A DNA stretch of 43,871 bases from Candidatus Cloacimonadota bacterium (GCA_018334695.1 JAGXLO010000009.1:1-43871); one strand, 5' to 3'. Counted from the first letter of the stretch, positions 33,961-43,402 are shown. Notes: generated by a model not told the origin, from the sequence alone. A program made the numbers and translations.

Positions 33961-34824
33961 TTACTCCACCTCCAAAACTGTTTTTAGGATTCTTTTGGTC
34001 AAATCTCTGATTACAGGCCTTTTATACTCAGTAGACCAGCGGTAACCTGACTTATCAATCATTATCTCTGCTACTTTCTGGCCCATCTTTTCAATTATTT
34101 CATTATCCGGTTCTCTACCCTTTACCAGCTCTTCCACTGATTTAAAACGCTGTGGTTTAGGTGTTATAGATCCAGGCGCTAACCTTATATCAAAAACTTT
34201 TCCCGCCTGATCTATTTTTCCTAAAGCAGCAATATTAATTCTTGCTTTAGAAACAGCATTCCGCCTTTTTACTTTTATAAAATCACCTTGGTAACTATTA
34301 TCCAGTTTCTTAAAATATACTTCTTTTAATAGTTCATTTGCTTTAATTTTGGGTCGATAAGGTCCTTCATAAAACTCTTCAATCGGAACTTCTCTTTTTT
34401 GTTCCTTACTTTCAATAACAATTATTGCATTTAAGGCTACTAAGGGGGTAACTGAATCAGCACAGGGAGATCCTGTAATAATATTTCCACCAATCGTGCC
34501 TCTATTTCTGATTTGAGGAGAACCTATCTCAGAACATCCTAAAGTAAGTATTTTGGCATACTTATTTACTAAGTCTGATTTAGTTATGCTTTTATGGTTA
34601 GTATAACTCCCAATTTTTATATACTCACCATCTTCTTTTATATATTCTAATTCATCTAACTTACTGATATCTATAAGGTATTTAAGATCCGTGTATTTTT
34701 CTTTTCTTAAATCAACTATTAAATCCGTACCACCCGCTATTATTTTACTTTTCCCATGATATTCGTTTAACAAATTTAAGGCTTCCCTATAGTTTTCTGG
34801 TTGTAAAAAATTAAATTCTTGCAA
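33961..34824 (-). CDS. xdhB: Xanthine dehydrogenase-type FAD subunit
   Basis: A subunit of about 287 residues with FAD motifs KIIAGGTDLIVDLR and IRNRGTIGGNIITGSP, then the CO_deh_flav_C domain (TPKPQRFKSVEELVKG). I prefer the TTG at 34824, which lies about 8 bases after AGGTGG and gives MQEFNFLQPENY, the usual start; a GTG at 34836 overlaps the ribosome site. It sits between the Mo and Fe-S subunit genes. Confidence 0.93.
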   Translation of the reverse strand: MQEFNFLQPENYREALNLLNEYHGKSKIIAGGTDLIVDLRKEKYTDLKYLIDISKLDELEYIKEDGEYIKIGSYTNHKSITKSDLVNKYAKILTLGCSEIGSPQIRNRGTIGGNIITGSPCADSVTPLVALNAIIVIESKEQKREVPIEEFYEGPYRPKIKANELLKEVYFKKLDNSYQGDFIKVKRRNAVSKARINIAALGKIDQAGKVFDIRLAPGSITPKPQRFKSVEELVKGREPDNEIIEKMGQKVAEIMIDKSGYRWSTEYKRPVIRDLTKRILKTVLEVE

Positions 34825-34841
34825 CAGTATAACCACCTTTC

Positions 34842-37139
34842 CTATTTACTTAAACTTTTGCCCAGTAAAGTTCTTTCTAAATTCAACGGGATTTCCCTTA
34901 TTCTGCGTCCGGTCGCATCATAAAAAGCATTGGTTACCGAAGGTGCAACCAATTCAATACCTAATTCGCCAACACTTTTAGCACCATAGGGTCCGAAATC
35001 ATCTTCTATATCAAATAACTTAATATCTATATCAGGCATATCCTTTATACTTGGAATTAGATAATCATCGAAATTATCAGTTTTTAAATAACCTTCTTTT
35101 TGTTCAAATTCTTCCATAAGACTATATCCCAATCCCTGCAAAAGTCCTCCATAAAGTTGTCCTTTTACCTGCTGGGGATTAATTGGAGTACCAATATCAT
35201 AACCAGCCGTAATTTTATCTACATTTACTTTCCCAGTTTTAATATCTACGGTAATTTCAGTTACTGCACATCCGTATACATAGGTCGGATATGCTTTACC
35301 CTGACCGGTTTCTTCATCCAATTCTTCAGGCCCCGGATTATACCAACCCTGAGCACTTAAGGAAATTCCTAGATCATTTAAACAGACCTCAATTAAGTCC
35401 TCAAAAGCTATTGTCTTTTCTTTATTTTGCTTATGATAGATTAGGTCATTTCCTATTACAATATCTTCTTTTTTACAATCTAATTTTTTTGAAGCTACCT
35501 TTTTTAATCTTTCTTTTAACTTCCGGGCAGCCTCTATAACTGCCTGACCACCAGCAAGAGTACCACGGGAAGCTACAGTAGGTCCTCCGTCCATGATTAT
35601 CGAAGTATCAGTATTGATAAATGTGAAACGTTCGAGGCTGACACCCAGTGTTTCTGCTGCTATCTGAGAATGAGCGGTTCTCATACCCTGTCCCATTTCA
35701 GTTAAGTCACTAATTAAATTTATACTACCATCCTGATCAATGGTAAGAGTGGCACCGGCAGTATCTATACCTTCGCCCCCCAGGCCGGCTCCTCTAATAG
35801 TACAGGAAATACCAATCCCTTTTTTCTTCTCATTATGTTTATTATTAAACTCTTTATACTCAGCTCTTTTTTCTTCATAATCGGAATGTTCACAGACTCC
35901 CTCAATTATATCTGCAAGGGGAGCGGGTATTTCACCCGGACCAAACTTCTGCCCGGTGGCGAATGTATCGCCCTCTTTCAAACAATTCTTTAATCTTATT
36001 TCTTTCGGAGAAATATCTAGTTCATAGGCAAGTTCGTCTATTAATGATTCACTACCAAAAACAGTTTGAGGGGCTGAAAAACCGCGATAGGCTCCCCCAT
36101 AGATGGTATTAGTATAGACACCGTAGTAATCTGTCTTTACATTTTCTACCCGATAAGGTCCAGTCGCATGGACAGAACCTCTCCAGTTTGCAAACATTGC
36201 TTTATTGTTATAGGGACCGCCTTGGGTATAAACTTCATCTTCAATGGCTACAATAGTACCGTCTTGCTTTGCACCAATTTTGTAATTTAGTTCATAAGCA
36301 TGCCTCTTACAACTTTCCAGCATACTCTCTTCTCTAGTTAAGACCATCTTTATAGGACGGTCTGTTCTTTTAGCTAAGATTGCTGTACGGGCTGCCATTA
36401 ACATTACTGATTCATCTTTACCACCAAAACTACCGCCAATCGTACTATGTATTACTTTAACCTGACTGATCTTTAAATCCATAATTTTGGCAACATTCTC
36501 TCTAATAGAATAAGGATTTTGAATCGAACCATGGATCTCAATACCTTCCCGATAGGGATCGGGTATAGTTACTATTACTTCTGGTTCAATATAGGCTTGA
36601 TCTACAAAAGGAGTATAATAAGTTCTTTCTAATATAACATCCGCTTTTTGCAAACCTTCTTTTATGTTTCCTTTTCTCATAAGGTGGTGAGAGTGCTCAA
36701 TAATATTGTCTTCTTTATCTGTATGTACCAAATCATCTTTACTATTATAAGCTTTTTTCATATTAAAAAGTGGTTGCTTTTCTTTGTACTCCACATTAAT
36801 CAAATCAACAGCTTTCTCGGCCGTTTCTTTACTTTTAGCTGCAACTACTGCAACTCCGTCACCAATATATTTTACTTCCTTTGCCGCCAGGACAGGAAAT
36901 CTACCAAACATTTCATTTTCTCCCGGTATATCTTCATAAGTTATTATATCTACTACTCCCTCTAATTTTTCGGCTTCACTTATATCAATACTTACTATCT
37001 CAGCCCGAGGGTATTCAGAATATACGGTTTTTGCATAAAGCTGGTGGCCGAAATTTAAATCTGCTCCAAATTTTGCTTGACCGGTTACTTTTTCATAACC
37101 ATCCAGTCTATTTTGAGATTTTTTTATCTCATTATACAT
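34842..37139 (-). CDS. xdhA: Xanthine dehydrogenase-type molybdopterin subunit
   Basis: A 765-residue hydroxylase subunit that adds water-derived oxygen to an aromatic N-heterocycle. Motifs: GGSFGGKDE (Mo-pterin), GGAYRGFSAPQ, EMGQGMRTAHSQ and the catalytic Glu in GAKSVGELG. Residues that specify xanthine versus hypoxanthine, pterin or nicotinate cannot be judged safely by eye. In context with ssnA, ygeY and ygeW it most likely acts on a purine or pterin. Confidence 0.95.
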   Translation of the reverse strand: MYNEIKKSQNRLDGYEKVTGQAKFGADLNFGHQLYAKTVYSEYPRAEIVSIDISEAEKLEGVVDIITYEDIPGENEMFGRFPVLAAKEVKYIGDGVAVVAAKSKETAEKAVDLINVEYKEKQPLFNMKKAYNSKDDLVHTDKEDNIIEHSHHLMRKGNIKEGLQKADVILERTYYTPFVDQAYIEPEVIVTIPDPYREGIEIHGSIQNPYSIRENVAKIMDLKISQVKVIHSTIGGSFGGKDESVMLMAARTAILAKRTDRPIKMVLTREESMLESCKRHAYELNYKIGAKQDGTIVAIEDEVYTQGGPYNNKAMFANWRGSVHATGPYRVENVKTDYYGVYTNTIYGGAYRGFSAPQTVFGSESLIDELAYELDISPKEIRLKNCLKEGDTFATGQKFGPGEIPAPLADIIEGVCEHSDYEEKRAEYKEFNNKHNEKKKGIGISCTIRGAGLGGEGIDTAGATLTIDQDGSINLISDLTEMGQGMRTAHSQIAAETLGVSLERFTFINTDTSIIMDGGPTVASRGTLAGGQAVIEAARKLKERLKKVASKKLDCKKEDIVIGNDLIYHKQNKEKTIAFEDLIEVCLNDLGISLSAQGWYNPGPEELDEETGQGKAYPTYVYGCAVTEITVDIKTGKVNVDKITAGYDIGTPINPQQVKGQLYGGLLQGLGYSLMEEFEQKEGYLKTDNFDDYLIPSIKDMPDIDIKLFDIEDDFGPYGAKSVGELGIELVAPSVTNAFYDATGRRIREIPLNLERTLLGKSLSK

Positions 37140-37167
37140 AGGTATAAAATCCTCCTAAAAAATTATT

Positions 37168-38250
37168 TTATAAGTCTACCATAGTTAATGCATCGGTAGG
37201 ACATACCGTTGCACACAAACCACAATAATGACATTTATTTGTATCCAGCTTAAGGTCATCTCCTTTAAATTCTCTTGCCTGATAAGAACAAACTTCAATA
37301 CACCTATTACATTTAATACATTTTCCTTTTTCAAATTGGAAGGAAAGTTTATTTTTAATCTCTTTTTCATATAAATTCTTAAGTGCTACTTTTGAAACAT
37401 CTTTAACTGAATTATATCCTAATTTTTTAAGTAATTTATCTAGATCATTATTTAATTTATCAATATATTGAATCCCTCTGATCATAGGAGCAGAACAAAT
37501 ACCAACTGCCCCAGCGCCTGCCATCAACATCTCTACAGCATCTTTGGCTGTTGTAACACCTCCGATGCCAACCACTGGTTTTTCAGTTTTTGAAGCAATA
37601 TCAGCTACATATCTCAAGGCAATTGGTTTAATTGCACTACCACTTAACCAGCCATACCCTCTTTCACTGCCAAGTAGGGGTTTTTCTTTTTCTATATCTA
37701 TCCTAAGGACTGGACCAACTGAATCAATAGCAGTAATTCCATCCCCACCTGTTTCTAAAGCTTTAAGGGCAGTTTTTACTGGACTGTTCCAGTTGGGACT
37801 AACTTTTACTAAAACTGGTTTATCAGTTAACTTCTTTGCTTGTTTCACCATGTCTATCATCGTATCTTTGCTATATGAAACAAGTTCTATCATGTCAGCT
37901 CCGGCTTGATCTACTTTAGCTGTCCAATTTTTTACTTCCCGAGGAGTATGACCAATACTACCAATTACTATAACTCCCTTTTCTTTAGCTTTCGGTATCT
38001 CTTTTTCTACCCACTGTTCACCGGGCAGGTCGGCCCATTTCTCGGCATTAACAAGGGTATCTTTATTACTATACGCAATATGTGGATAGGGGTTTTCAGC
38101 TGCATTATCTCTTATGGTTTTAGTTACTACTGCTCCAGCCCCATTTTGGTATGATCTAATCATACCCTCAGCATTATAATTTAGGGGTCCGGAACCGATA
38201 ATAAAGGGACTTTTTAATTTTATACCTAAAATTTCAGTTTCTAAATTCAT
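37168..38250 (-). CDS. Dihydroorotate/dihydropyrimidine dehydrogenase-like flavoprotein with 2x4Fe-4S
   Basis: About 360 residues: an FMN barrel (SPFIIGSGPLNYNAEG, GIGGVTTAKDAVEMLMAGA) fused to a C-terminal two-cluster ferredoxin (CIKCNRCIEVCSY and CHYCGLCATVCPTD). It resembles PreA of dihydropyrimidine dehydrogenase, but the catalytic NLSCP-type loop is replaced by ELVSYSKDTM, so the proton donor is a different residue or the substrate differs. I choose the ATG at 38250, overlapping the ssnA stop as TAATG with GGGAGGCG upstream. It probably reduces or oxidises a ring intermediate using ferredoxin electrons. Confidence 0.85.
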   Translation of the reverse strand: MNLETEILGIKLKSPFIIGSGPLNYNAEGMIRSYQNGAGAVVTKTIRDNAAENPYPHIAYSNKDTLVNAEKWADLPGEQWVEKEIPKAKEKGVIVIGSIGHTPREVKNWTAKVDQAGADMIELVSYSKDTMIDMVKQAKKLTDKPVLVKVSPNWNSPVKTALKALETGGDGITAIDSVGPVLRIDIEKEKPLLGSERGYGWLSGSAIKPIALRYVADIASKTEKPVVGIGGVTTAKDAVEMLMAGAGAVGICSAPMIRGIQYIDKLNNDLDKLLKKLGYNSVKDVSKVALKNLYEKEIKNKLSFQFEKGKCIKCNRCIEVCSYQAREFKGDDLKLDTNKCHYCGLCATVCPTDALTMVDL

Positions 38251-39566
38251 TATTTTATCGCCTCCCATAATCTCTCAGCCTGCCGATTAACTTCTTGTTT
38301 TATTTTGTTAAGCTTAAGTGTTGTTAATTGACCATTTCTTTTTAAGGGTTCTCCATTAATAAATACATCCTGAACATTCTGAGGGTTTCTATATAAAATT
38401 ACTTGTTCGAAGAGGTTCTCTTTATTTATTGGAGTAGGGGTATCAATATCAATGGTTATTATATCGGCATAATTACCTTTTCTTATTGAACCAGATTTAG
38501 CTAAATGTAAAGCTCGGCTACCATTTTGAACAGCCATCTTATAGACTTTTTCGGCCGGCATTACTTCGGGATTTTCATGTTTTGCTTTATGGATTAAAAA
38601 TGCTGCTCTCATAACTTCAAAGAAGTTATTTATATAGCCGTCTGTGCCCAAGCCCACATTAATATTATTCTCAAGCAGTTCTTTAACTGGGGCGATGCCC
38701 CCACCAACTTCACAGTTGCTTATTGGTACATGAGCAATATTTATATCATTTTTTTCTTTTAAAATATCTATTTCTTTTGGGGAAAGTTTAACACCTTGAG
38801 AAGCTAAAATATAATTATATAAATAACCTAATTTATCATATAATTCTATTGGAGTTAAATTATATTTGTCTTTAGTATACTCTAATTCATAAGAGCTTTC
38901 CGAAAGGTGCATTTGAATACCAGATCCAATCTTTTGGGCAATAGAACTGGCATCTTTAATAAAATCCTTTGAACATGTAAAGGTAGTATGTATACACATC
39001 ATTCCAGATAATAAGGGATGGTCTTTGTAATTTAAAAAGAAGTCTTTATTTTCCTCTAAACCTAATTTTCCATTTTCTTCATTGACTCTTTGGGAAGCTT
39101 CAAAAGAAAGGATAGCTTTAATTCCGATCTCTTCTAATACTTCTGCCTGAACATTTAAGACCCCGGGAACAGATTGAGGTGCTTCCATAACATTACAAAA
39201 AGTAGTTATACCACTGTTTATCAGTTCAGCAGCAGCAAAACGGGAAGTAACTTTTATCATTTCCTGATCAATACGATCCTCAACTAACGGCCACCAGAAA
39301 TCTTTAAGGAAGCTTTCAAAACTGTCTACATCTACACTGGGAATTCCATGTGATAAAACTCCATAAGAATGCATATGGGTATTTATAAAGCCAGGTGAGA
39401 TAATCTTATCAGATAAATCATATTGTTTATGATCTTTATATTTATTTTTTAAACTCTGATTGGGACCAATATCTTTTATTATTTGATCTTCAATTAGAAG
39501 ACCCCAATCTTTTTTTATTTCATTATTTCCCTTAATAAGAAATTTACCAGTTAATAATTTACCCAT
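38250..39566 (-). CDS. ssnA: SsnA-type amidohydrolase
   Basis: A 438-residue COG0402 amidohydrolase. HxH is in GFINTHMHSYG, histidines are in QMHLSESSYE and NIAHVPIS, and Asp is in VGLGTDGYINNF. The wide FWWPLVEDRI segment and length match E. coli SsnA (about 442 residues), which lies beside purine catabolic genes. It likely deaminates or opens an aminated ring. It is coupled by TAATG to the downstream flavoprotein. Confidence 0.87.
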   Translation of the reverse strand: MGKLLTGKFLIKGNNEIKKDWGLLIEDQIIKDIGPNQSLKNKYKDHKQYDLSDKIISPGFINTHMHSYGVLSHGIPSVDVDSFESFLKDFWWPLVEDRIDQEMIKVTSRFAAAELINSGITTFCNVMEAPQSVPGVLNVQAEVLEEIGIKAILSFEASQRVNEENGKLGLEENKDFFLNYKDHPLLSGMMCIHTTFTCSKDFIKDASSIAQKIGSGIQMHLSESSYELEYTKDKYNLTPIELYDKLGYLYNYILASQGVKLSPKEIDILKEKNDINIAHVPISNCEVGGGIAPVKELLENNINVGLGTDGYINNFFEVMRAAFLIHKAKHENPEVMPAEKVYKMAVQNGSRALHLAKSGSIRKGNYADIITIDIDTPTPINKENLFEQVILYRNPQNVQDVFINGEPLKRNGQLTTLKLNKIKQEVNRQAERLWEAIK

Positions 39567-39585
39567 CTTGTAACCTCCAATTCCC

Positions 39586-40776
39586 TTATTTTAAAGATAC
39601 AGGTAGATATGAATAAAAACTAACTGCTTTGATGAGATCATCAATTTTAACTCTTTCATTTTCTGCATGGGCATAACTTTCTATGCCCGGTCCAAAACCT
39701 ATGGTTTTAAGGCCGGCCTTACCCATGGTATAAGTCCCATTCGTACTAAAGCCCCAGACTGTAACTTCGGGCTCTTTTTTAAAAAGAACTTTATATGTAT
39801 TTATACCGCTTTGAATTAAAGCATCTTCTTCCGGCAGGATCCAGGAAGGGAAATATTCTTCACCCCTTTTTTGATAGCCATTATAGCTTTCATCTTCATA
39901 CATTAAAAATTCAATATCTGCTGAATCTCCGTTAGGAAGATTTTTAAATTCTTTGATAATACTTTTTTTAGTATCAATTGAATTAGTCCGGCGGTCCATG
40001 ATTACTTCTGTCTGAGAAGGTAGTGTATTTAAGGATGTATTATTGCTATTTACTTTGGTTACTACTACATCTCCAGCTCCCAGAATATTATCATCATCCA
40101 AATTTTTGTCTAACTTCTTAACTGCCTGTGCAAAAGGTAATGCTTTATCGAACGGATTATCACCCCGACTATGCATACTGGCATGGACTGATTTTCCCGA
40201 GAAAGTTGCCTTTACTAATGCACGACCACGATGCCCTCGACAAATTTTCAAATCACTTGCTTCAGCTATTACTACATAATCAGGATCTATCTCATATTCT
40301 TTAAGAAAATTACCTAATGCCAGCCCTTCACAGGTTTCTTCTGATACACTGGTAGTTATATATATTGTATAATCTTCCGCTAAATTTAAATCTTTAATTA
40401 TCTTACCAGCCCATATAATACAACTTAAAGGTCCTTTATCATCCATAGCTCCTCTACCTATAATATAATTATCAGCAATAACAGGTGAAAAAGGGTCGGT
40501 ATCCCAATTTTTATTATCTACATCAACCACATCTAAATGGGCATCATAAAGAATTGTTTTAGGACCATTACCTATTTTACCAATCACATTACCGATACTA
40601 TCTATAAAGACATCATCATAACCAAAGGATTCCATTTTTTCTTTTATGAAGTGAGCTGCCTTTTTTTCTTCCACTGTGCCCGTTATACTTTTAAATTTAA
40701 TAAGATTACTCAGCAAATCAATAATATCTTTTTTTTGCTTATTTGCTAGTCTAGTAATTTCTTCATTTATATGCAT
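39586..40776 (-). CDS. ygeY: M20-family amidohydrolase/peptidase, YgeY-like, copy 2
   Basis: A 396-residue paralogue of the protein at 32272-33453. Metal sites are in YDAHLDVVDV, IGRGAMDDKG and SVSEETCEGLA, with the subgroup signature STNGTYTMGKAG near the end. It is the first gene of the N-heterocycle operon. A well-formed promoter and the second copy of the 16-bp palindrome lie just upstream. Confidence 0.88.
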   Translation of the reverse strand: MHINEEITRLANKQKKDIIDLLSNLIKFKSITGTVEEKKAAHFIKEKMESFGYDDVFIDSIGNVIGKIGNGPKTILYDAHLDVVDVDNKNWDTDPFSPVIADNYIIGRGAMDDKGPLSCIIWAGKIIKDLNLAEDYTIYITTSVSEETCEGLALGNFLKEYEIDPDYVVIAEASDLKICRGHRGRALVKATFSGKSVHASMHSRGDNPFDKALPFAQAVKKLDKNLDDDNILGAGDVVVTKVNSNNTSLNTLPSQTEVIMDRRTNSIDTKKSIIKEFKNLPNGDSADIEFLMYEDESYNGYQKRGEEYFPSWILPEEDALIQSGINTYKVLFKKEPEVTVWGFSTNGTYTMGKAGLKTIGFGPGIESYAHAENERVKIDDLIKAVSFYSYLPVSLK

Positions 40777-40831
40777 AACTTTTACCTCCTTAGGTACGAG
40801 TTTTAGATTTATCTAAAAATTCATTACTAAT

Positions 40832-40847
40832 ATGTAACATGTTACAT
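40832..40847. promoter_or_regulatory. 16-bp palindromic operator ATGTAACATGTTACAT, site 2
   Basis: Identical to 27885-27900; here the palindrome extends by one base on each side to 18 bp. It lies 56 bp upstream of the ygeY ATG and about 40 bp downstream of the -10 box, so a bound repressor would block elongation from this promoter. Confidence 0.78.
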
Positions 40848-40886
40848 AAAATAAAAAAATATATATGACTATTATTTCTTTTTTTT

Positions 40887-40916
40887 ATTATATATCCTTT
40901 AACATTAATTTTTCAA
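40887..40916 (-). promoter_or_regulatory. Promoter of the ygeY-ssnA-xdh operon
   Basis: On the minus strand, TTGAAA (40916-40911) and TATAAT (40892-40887) are separated by 18 bp, a good sigma-A promoter. Transcription would start near 40880, giving a leader of about 100 bases that contains the palindrome. Confidence 0.7.
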
Positions 40917-40976
40917 GTGTAATTTTGTAATTTAACTAAATTTTTTGAAAAATCACTCATATATATTAGCTACATA

Positions 40977-42110
40977 TTATTTAATTTTCAAATCAACCCT
41001 CTGTCCAAAATATCTTAAAGCCTGATAAATAGCCATTTTAGAGGGGGTCTTATCCTCCGTTTTATCCATTTTATATAGTTTTAAGGCTGAGTATAGACTC
41101 GTAAAGTAATGAGGATCCCAGTTAGGATTATAGTAGTTTGGATATAGTCTAAACATCCAATCTACTGCCTTTTTATAATCTTTTTCTAAAATATTGAAAT
41201 AAACTGGTAAAGTTTCATCTAAATTTTTAAGAGAAAATGAACTTTTAAATTCTTCATATTTTAGTAAATTACTTTTAACCGCTTCCATCTCTTCTATTTT
41301 TTCTAATAGTTCTTCCTCAACTTCCTTCTCGCCTATCCAATTTAAGAAATTATGGTATGTTATATAATCACCGTTTACCTCATCTTTTTCCCATAATAGA
41401 TATACTGCTAATGTTATCATATGATGTAGATTGACGATTCCTTCACCCGAAGCACAAATCTTAGTTAATTGGGGAATATCTTCAAAGTGGTTAGTATCAT
41501 ATTGAACATGTACATCCTTTTTATAGTTATATCTAGCTAAATACATTAAATAACTAAAAATGGCAGTTGCATCATGAGGGGAATCCTCTACTACCAAATC
41601 TCTCATGACAGGATAAAAACAGGTAAAGCTGTGGCCTAAGGTTTTTGATAGTGACTCGGTACCTAAGGAAAGTAGGTTGTTTTTTAACATCACAGGTTCA
41701 TGTTTTAAAAGACCAAGACTGTAATAATAAGCATTATGGACATTACTTTTATCGATCTCTTCAATCATCTTTTTTAAAGTAGATTGATCAGCATAATCCT
41801 CTTTATATCCCATTCTATCAGTTTTGATTTTCACAAACCGTCTCTCTGTCATATTCATTGCAAGGAGGTTTGTTAATTCTTTTTCTGTGTGATCTGAAAA
41901 GTAGTTTTTAAGGGAAAGTTCACTTAAAAAGAGTGACATTTTAATAAAATGAAAATTACCGTAGGTTAAATTTGCTTCTGTCAGCATTATAGGGGCCATT
42001 TCATTAACAAAATCTGTCAGATTAATATCTTTTAATTCCAGACTAGCTATTATATCTTGAATCATTTTTTGGTTATTGTTTATAATAGCTTCTCCCAATT
42101 TAGAATACAA
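40977..42110 (-). CDS. Unrecognised 377-residue protein
   Basis: I do not recognise this protein. It has no signal peptide or membrane segment and is predicted mostly helical, rich in Leu, Tyr and Asn. It has several His-containing helices (GNFHFIKMSLF, LGHSFTCFYPVMRDL, VNLHHMITLAVYLLWEKD) and an aromatic-rich C-terminal part (RLYPNYYNPNWDPHYFTSLY). Clustered histidines might bind metal or heme; a questin-oxidase-like helical fold crossed my mind but is not supported. It precedes the ygeY operon in the same direction, with a good promoter between them, so it is a separate transcript. Confidence 0.75.
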   Translation of the reverse strand: MYSKLGEAIINNNQKMIQDIIASLELKDINLTDFVNEMAPIMLTEANLTYGNFHFIKMSLFLSELSLKNYFSDHTEKELTNLLAMNMTERRFVKIKTDRMGYKEDYADQSTLKKMIEEIDKSNVHNAYYYSLGLLKHEPVMLKNNLLSLGTESLSKTLGHSFTCFYPVMRDLVVEDSPHDATAIFSYLMYLARYNYKKDVHVQYDTNHFEDIPQLTKICASGEGIVNLHHMITLAVYLLWEKDEVNGDYITYHNFLNWIGEKEVEEELLEKIEEMEAVKSNLLKYEEFKSSFSLKNLDETLPVYFNILEKDYKKAVDWMFRLYPNYYNPNWDPHYFTSLYSALKLYKMDKTEDKTPSKMAIYQALRYFGQRVDLKIK

Positions 42111-42244
42111 TCTAATACCTCCTTTGTTTTCATTTTGATTACAAATTAATTATATCAGATTACTCTACAAAATTAAAAAAGATTACCGGATATTCACTGA
42201 TAATCCCTTTAAATAAATATTATATTAAATACCATTAACAATTT

Positions 42245-42766
42245 TTACTTGTAGATATTAGCTAAATTCATATGTTCCGTTTCAATATCAGCCCGTGCTC
42301 TAAATACCTGACGAACTCTACTTTCAGGAGCTCTTCTGGCCACTTCTAAGTAAAAATTAATGGCTCTTTTTTCATGTTCATTTGATTTTGCAAAACGATC
42401 AAAATCGTTGTCTGGTATAGTTGGATCGGGATTAAAATCAATCTCTTCTCCTAACATAACCTCTAATACCTCAGCATGTTCTCCTTCTTGTTTACCTAAT
42501 CTTTTAAAAATAGCTTTTGATATTTGATTATCAGCCTGTTCTGTACATTTTTGATAAAAAACTTGATTATCTATTTCAAGTTCTAAAGCATGTAAACAGT
42601 CTTTACGGCTTTGTTCACTCATCTCTATCTCGCCATATTCAATATAATGAGCGGCTGATTTTAAATTCTCACCATCTGCACCACAAAAAGGACAACGGTC
42701 AGAACTTTTACTACCTAAATATGTTTCTCCACATATTTGACATCTCCATGGTTTAATTGTTACCAC
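42245..42766 (-). CDS. Rubrerythrin-like protein with N-terminal rubredoxin domain
   Basis: 173 residues: an N-terminal rubredoxin-like iron site WRCQICGE...RCPFCGA (about 8-34), then a ferritin-like four-helix diiron domain with the Glu/His motifs LELEIDNQVFYQ, KQEGEHAEV, NEHEKRAINFY and ADIETEHMN. Ordinary rubrerythrin has the rubredoxin domain at the C-terminus, so this is the reversed order. It reduces hydrogen peroxide in the cytoplasm of anaerobes. It is the last gene before a long gene-free stretch. Confidence 0.92.
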   Translation of the reverse strand: MVTIKPWRCQICGETYLGSKSSDRCPFCGADGENLKSAAHYIEYGEIEMSEQSRKDCLHALELEIDNQVFYQKCTEQADNQISKAIFKRLGKQEGEHAEVLEVMLGEEIDFNPDPTIPDNDFDRFAKSNEHEKRAINFYLEVARRAPESRVRQVFRARADIETEHMNLANIYK

Positions 42767-42952
42767 CTCCTATATTTCATAATTTACAATATTAGATATT
42801 ATTACTATATTAACAATATCTTTAAAAAAAGTGAAATCATTTAAAATTAATGATAGTGTCAAGTTGCTTTTGGATTTAAGATAAACTTTTAGATTGCAAG
42901 GTTTAATGCACGGTTTTTATATTCAGTAAATTACTCGATTATAGGTATTATA

Positions 42953-43015
42953 GTATCTTATTCGCAGTGGTTTACATGCTAACCATAAAAATAGCTATAA
43001 TCGTATCTTATTCGC
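42953..43015. repeat. Two direct repeats GTATCTTATTCGC
   Basis: The 13-base sequence occurs at 42953-42965 and 43003-43015, spaced by exactly 50 bp start to start. With about 480 bp to the tRNA, these could be recombinase arm sites or remains of an older insertion. Only two copies, so not a CRISPR array. Confidence 0.5.
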
Positions 43016-43376
43016 GATTTTTAGCTTATTTTTTAAGAGATGAAGTACTCCTTTATAATTTATTATAAAGAAAAAATGTTTTCTACTTTTATAATCCAAT
43101 ATTTTAAAAGGCTGTTTCTATTAAATCACTTTCAGAAAACATCTTTAAGTGGCCTCTGACCATATTCCATATTACTATTTTCTAGTAACTTTTGAAGTTT
43201 ATGTGTGTCTTCTTAATTTAAAATACACTTCTTAGAAAAGATATGTTTTTTATGGAAGCTTACCATTATAGACATACACACTAATTATCCAACTCTGTCA
43301 GTGGGCTTAATAGTTTATATATGGATAATCTATTTAAAAAGTTGCCCATAGATACTAACTTTCCTGCTTAAAACAC

Positions 43377-43402
43377 AAAAAAGCATACTATAATAAGTAC
43401 GC
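43377..43402 (-). terminator. Intrinsic terminator downstream of tRNA-Arg
   Basis: On the minus strand a 7-bp stem GCGTACT/AGTATGC (one G-U pair) with a 6-base loop is followed by six T residues. It lies about 95 bp after the tRNA 3' end and has the classical form of a rho-independent terminator. Confidence 0.75.

Noticed and set aside
37168-38250. Plain PreA of pyrimidine reduction
   Set aside because: No PreT partner gene and the NLSCP-type catalytic loop is absent, so only a general family call is justified.
42953-43015. 13-bp repeats as a mini CRISPR
   Set aside because: Repeat too short, only two copies, AT-rich spacer, no leader or cas genes.
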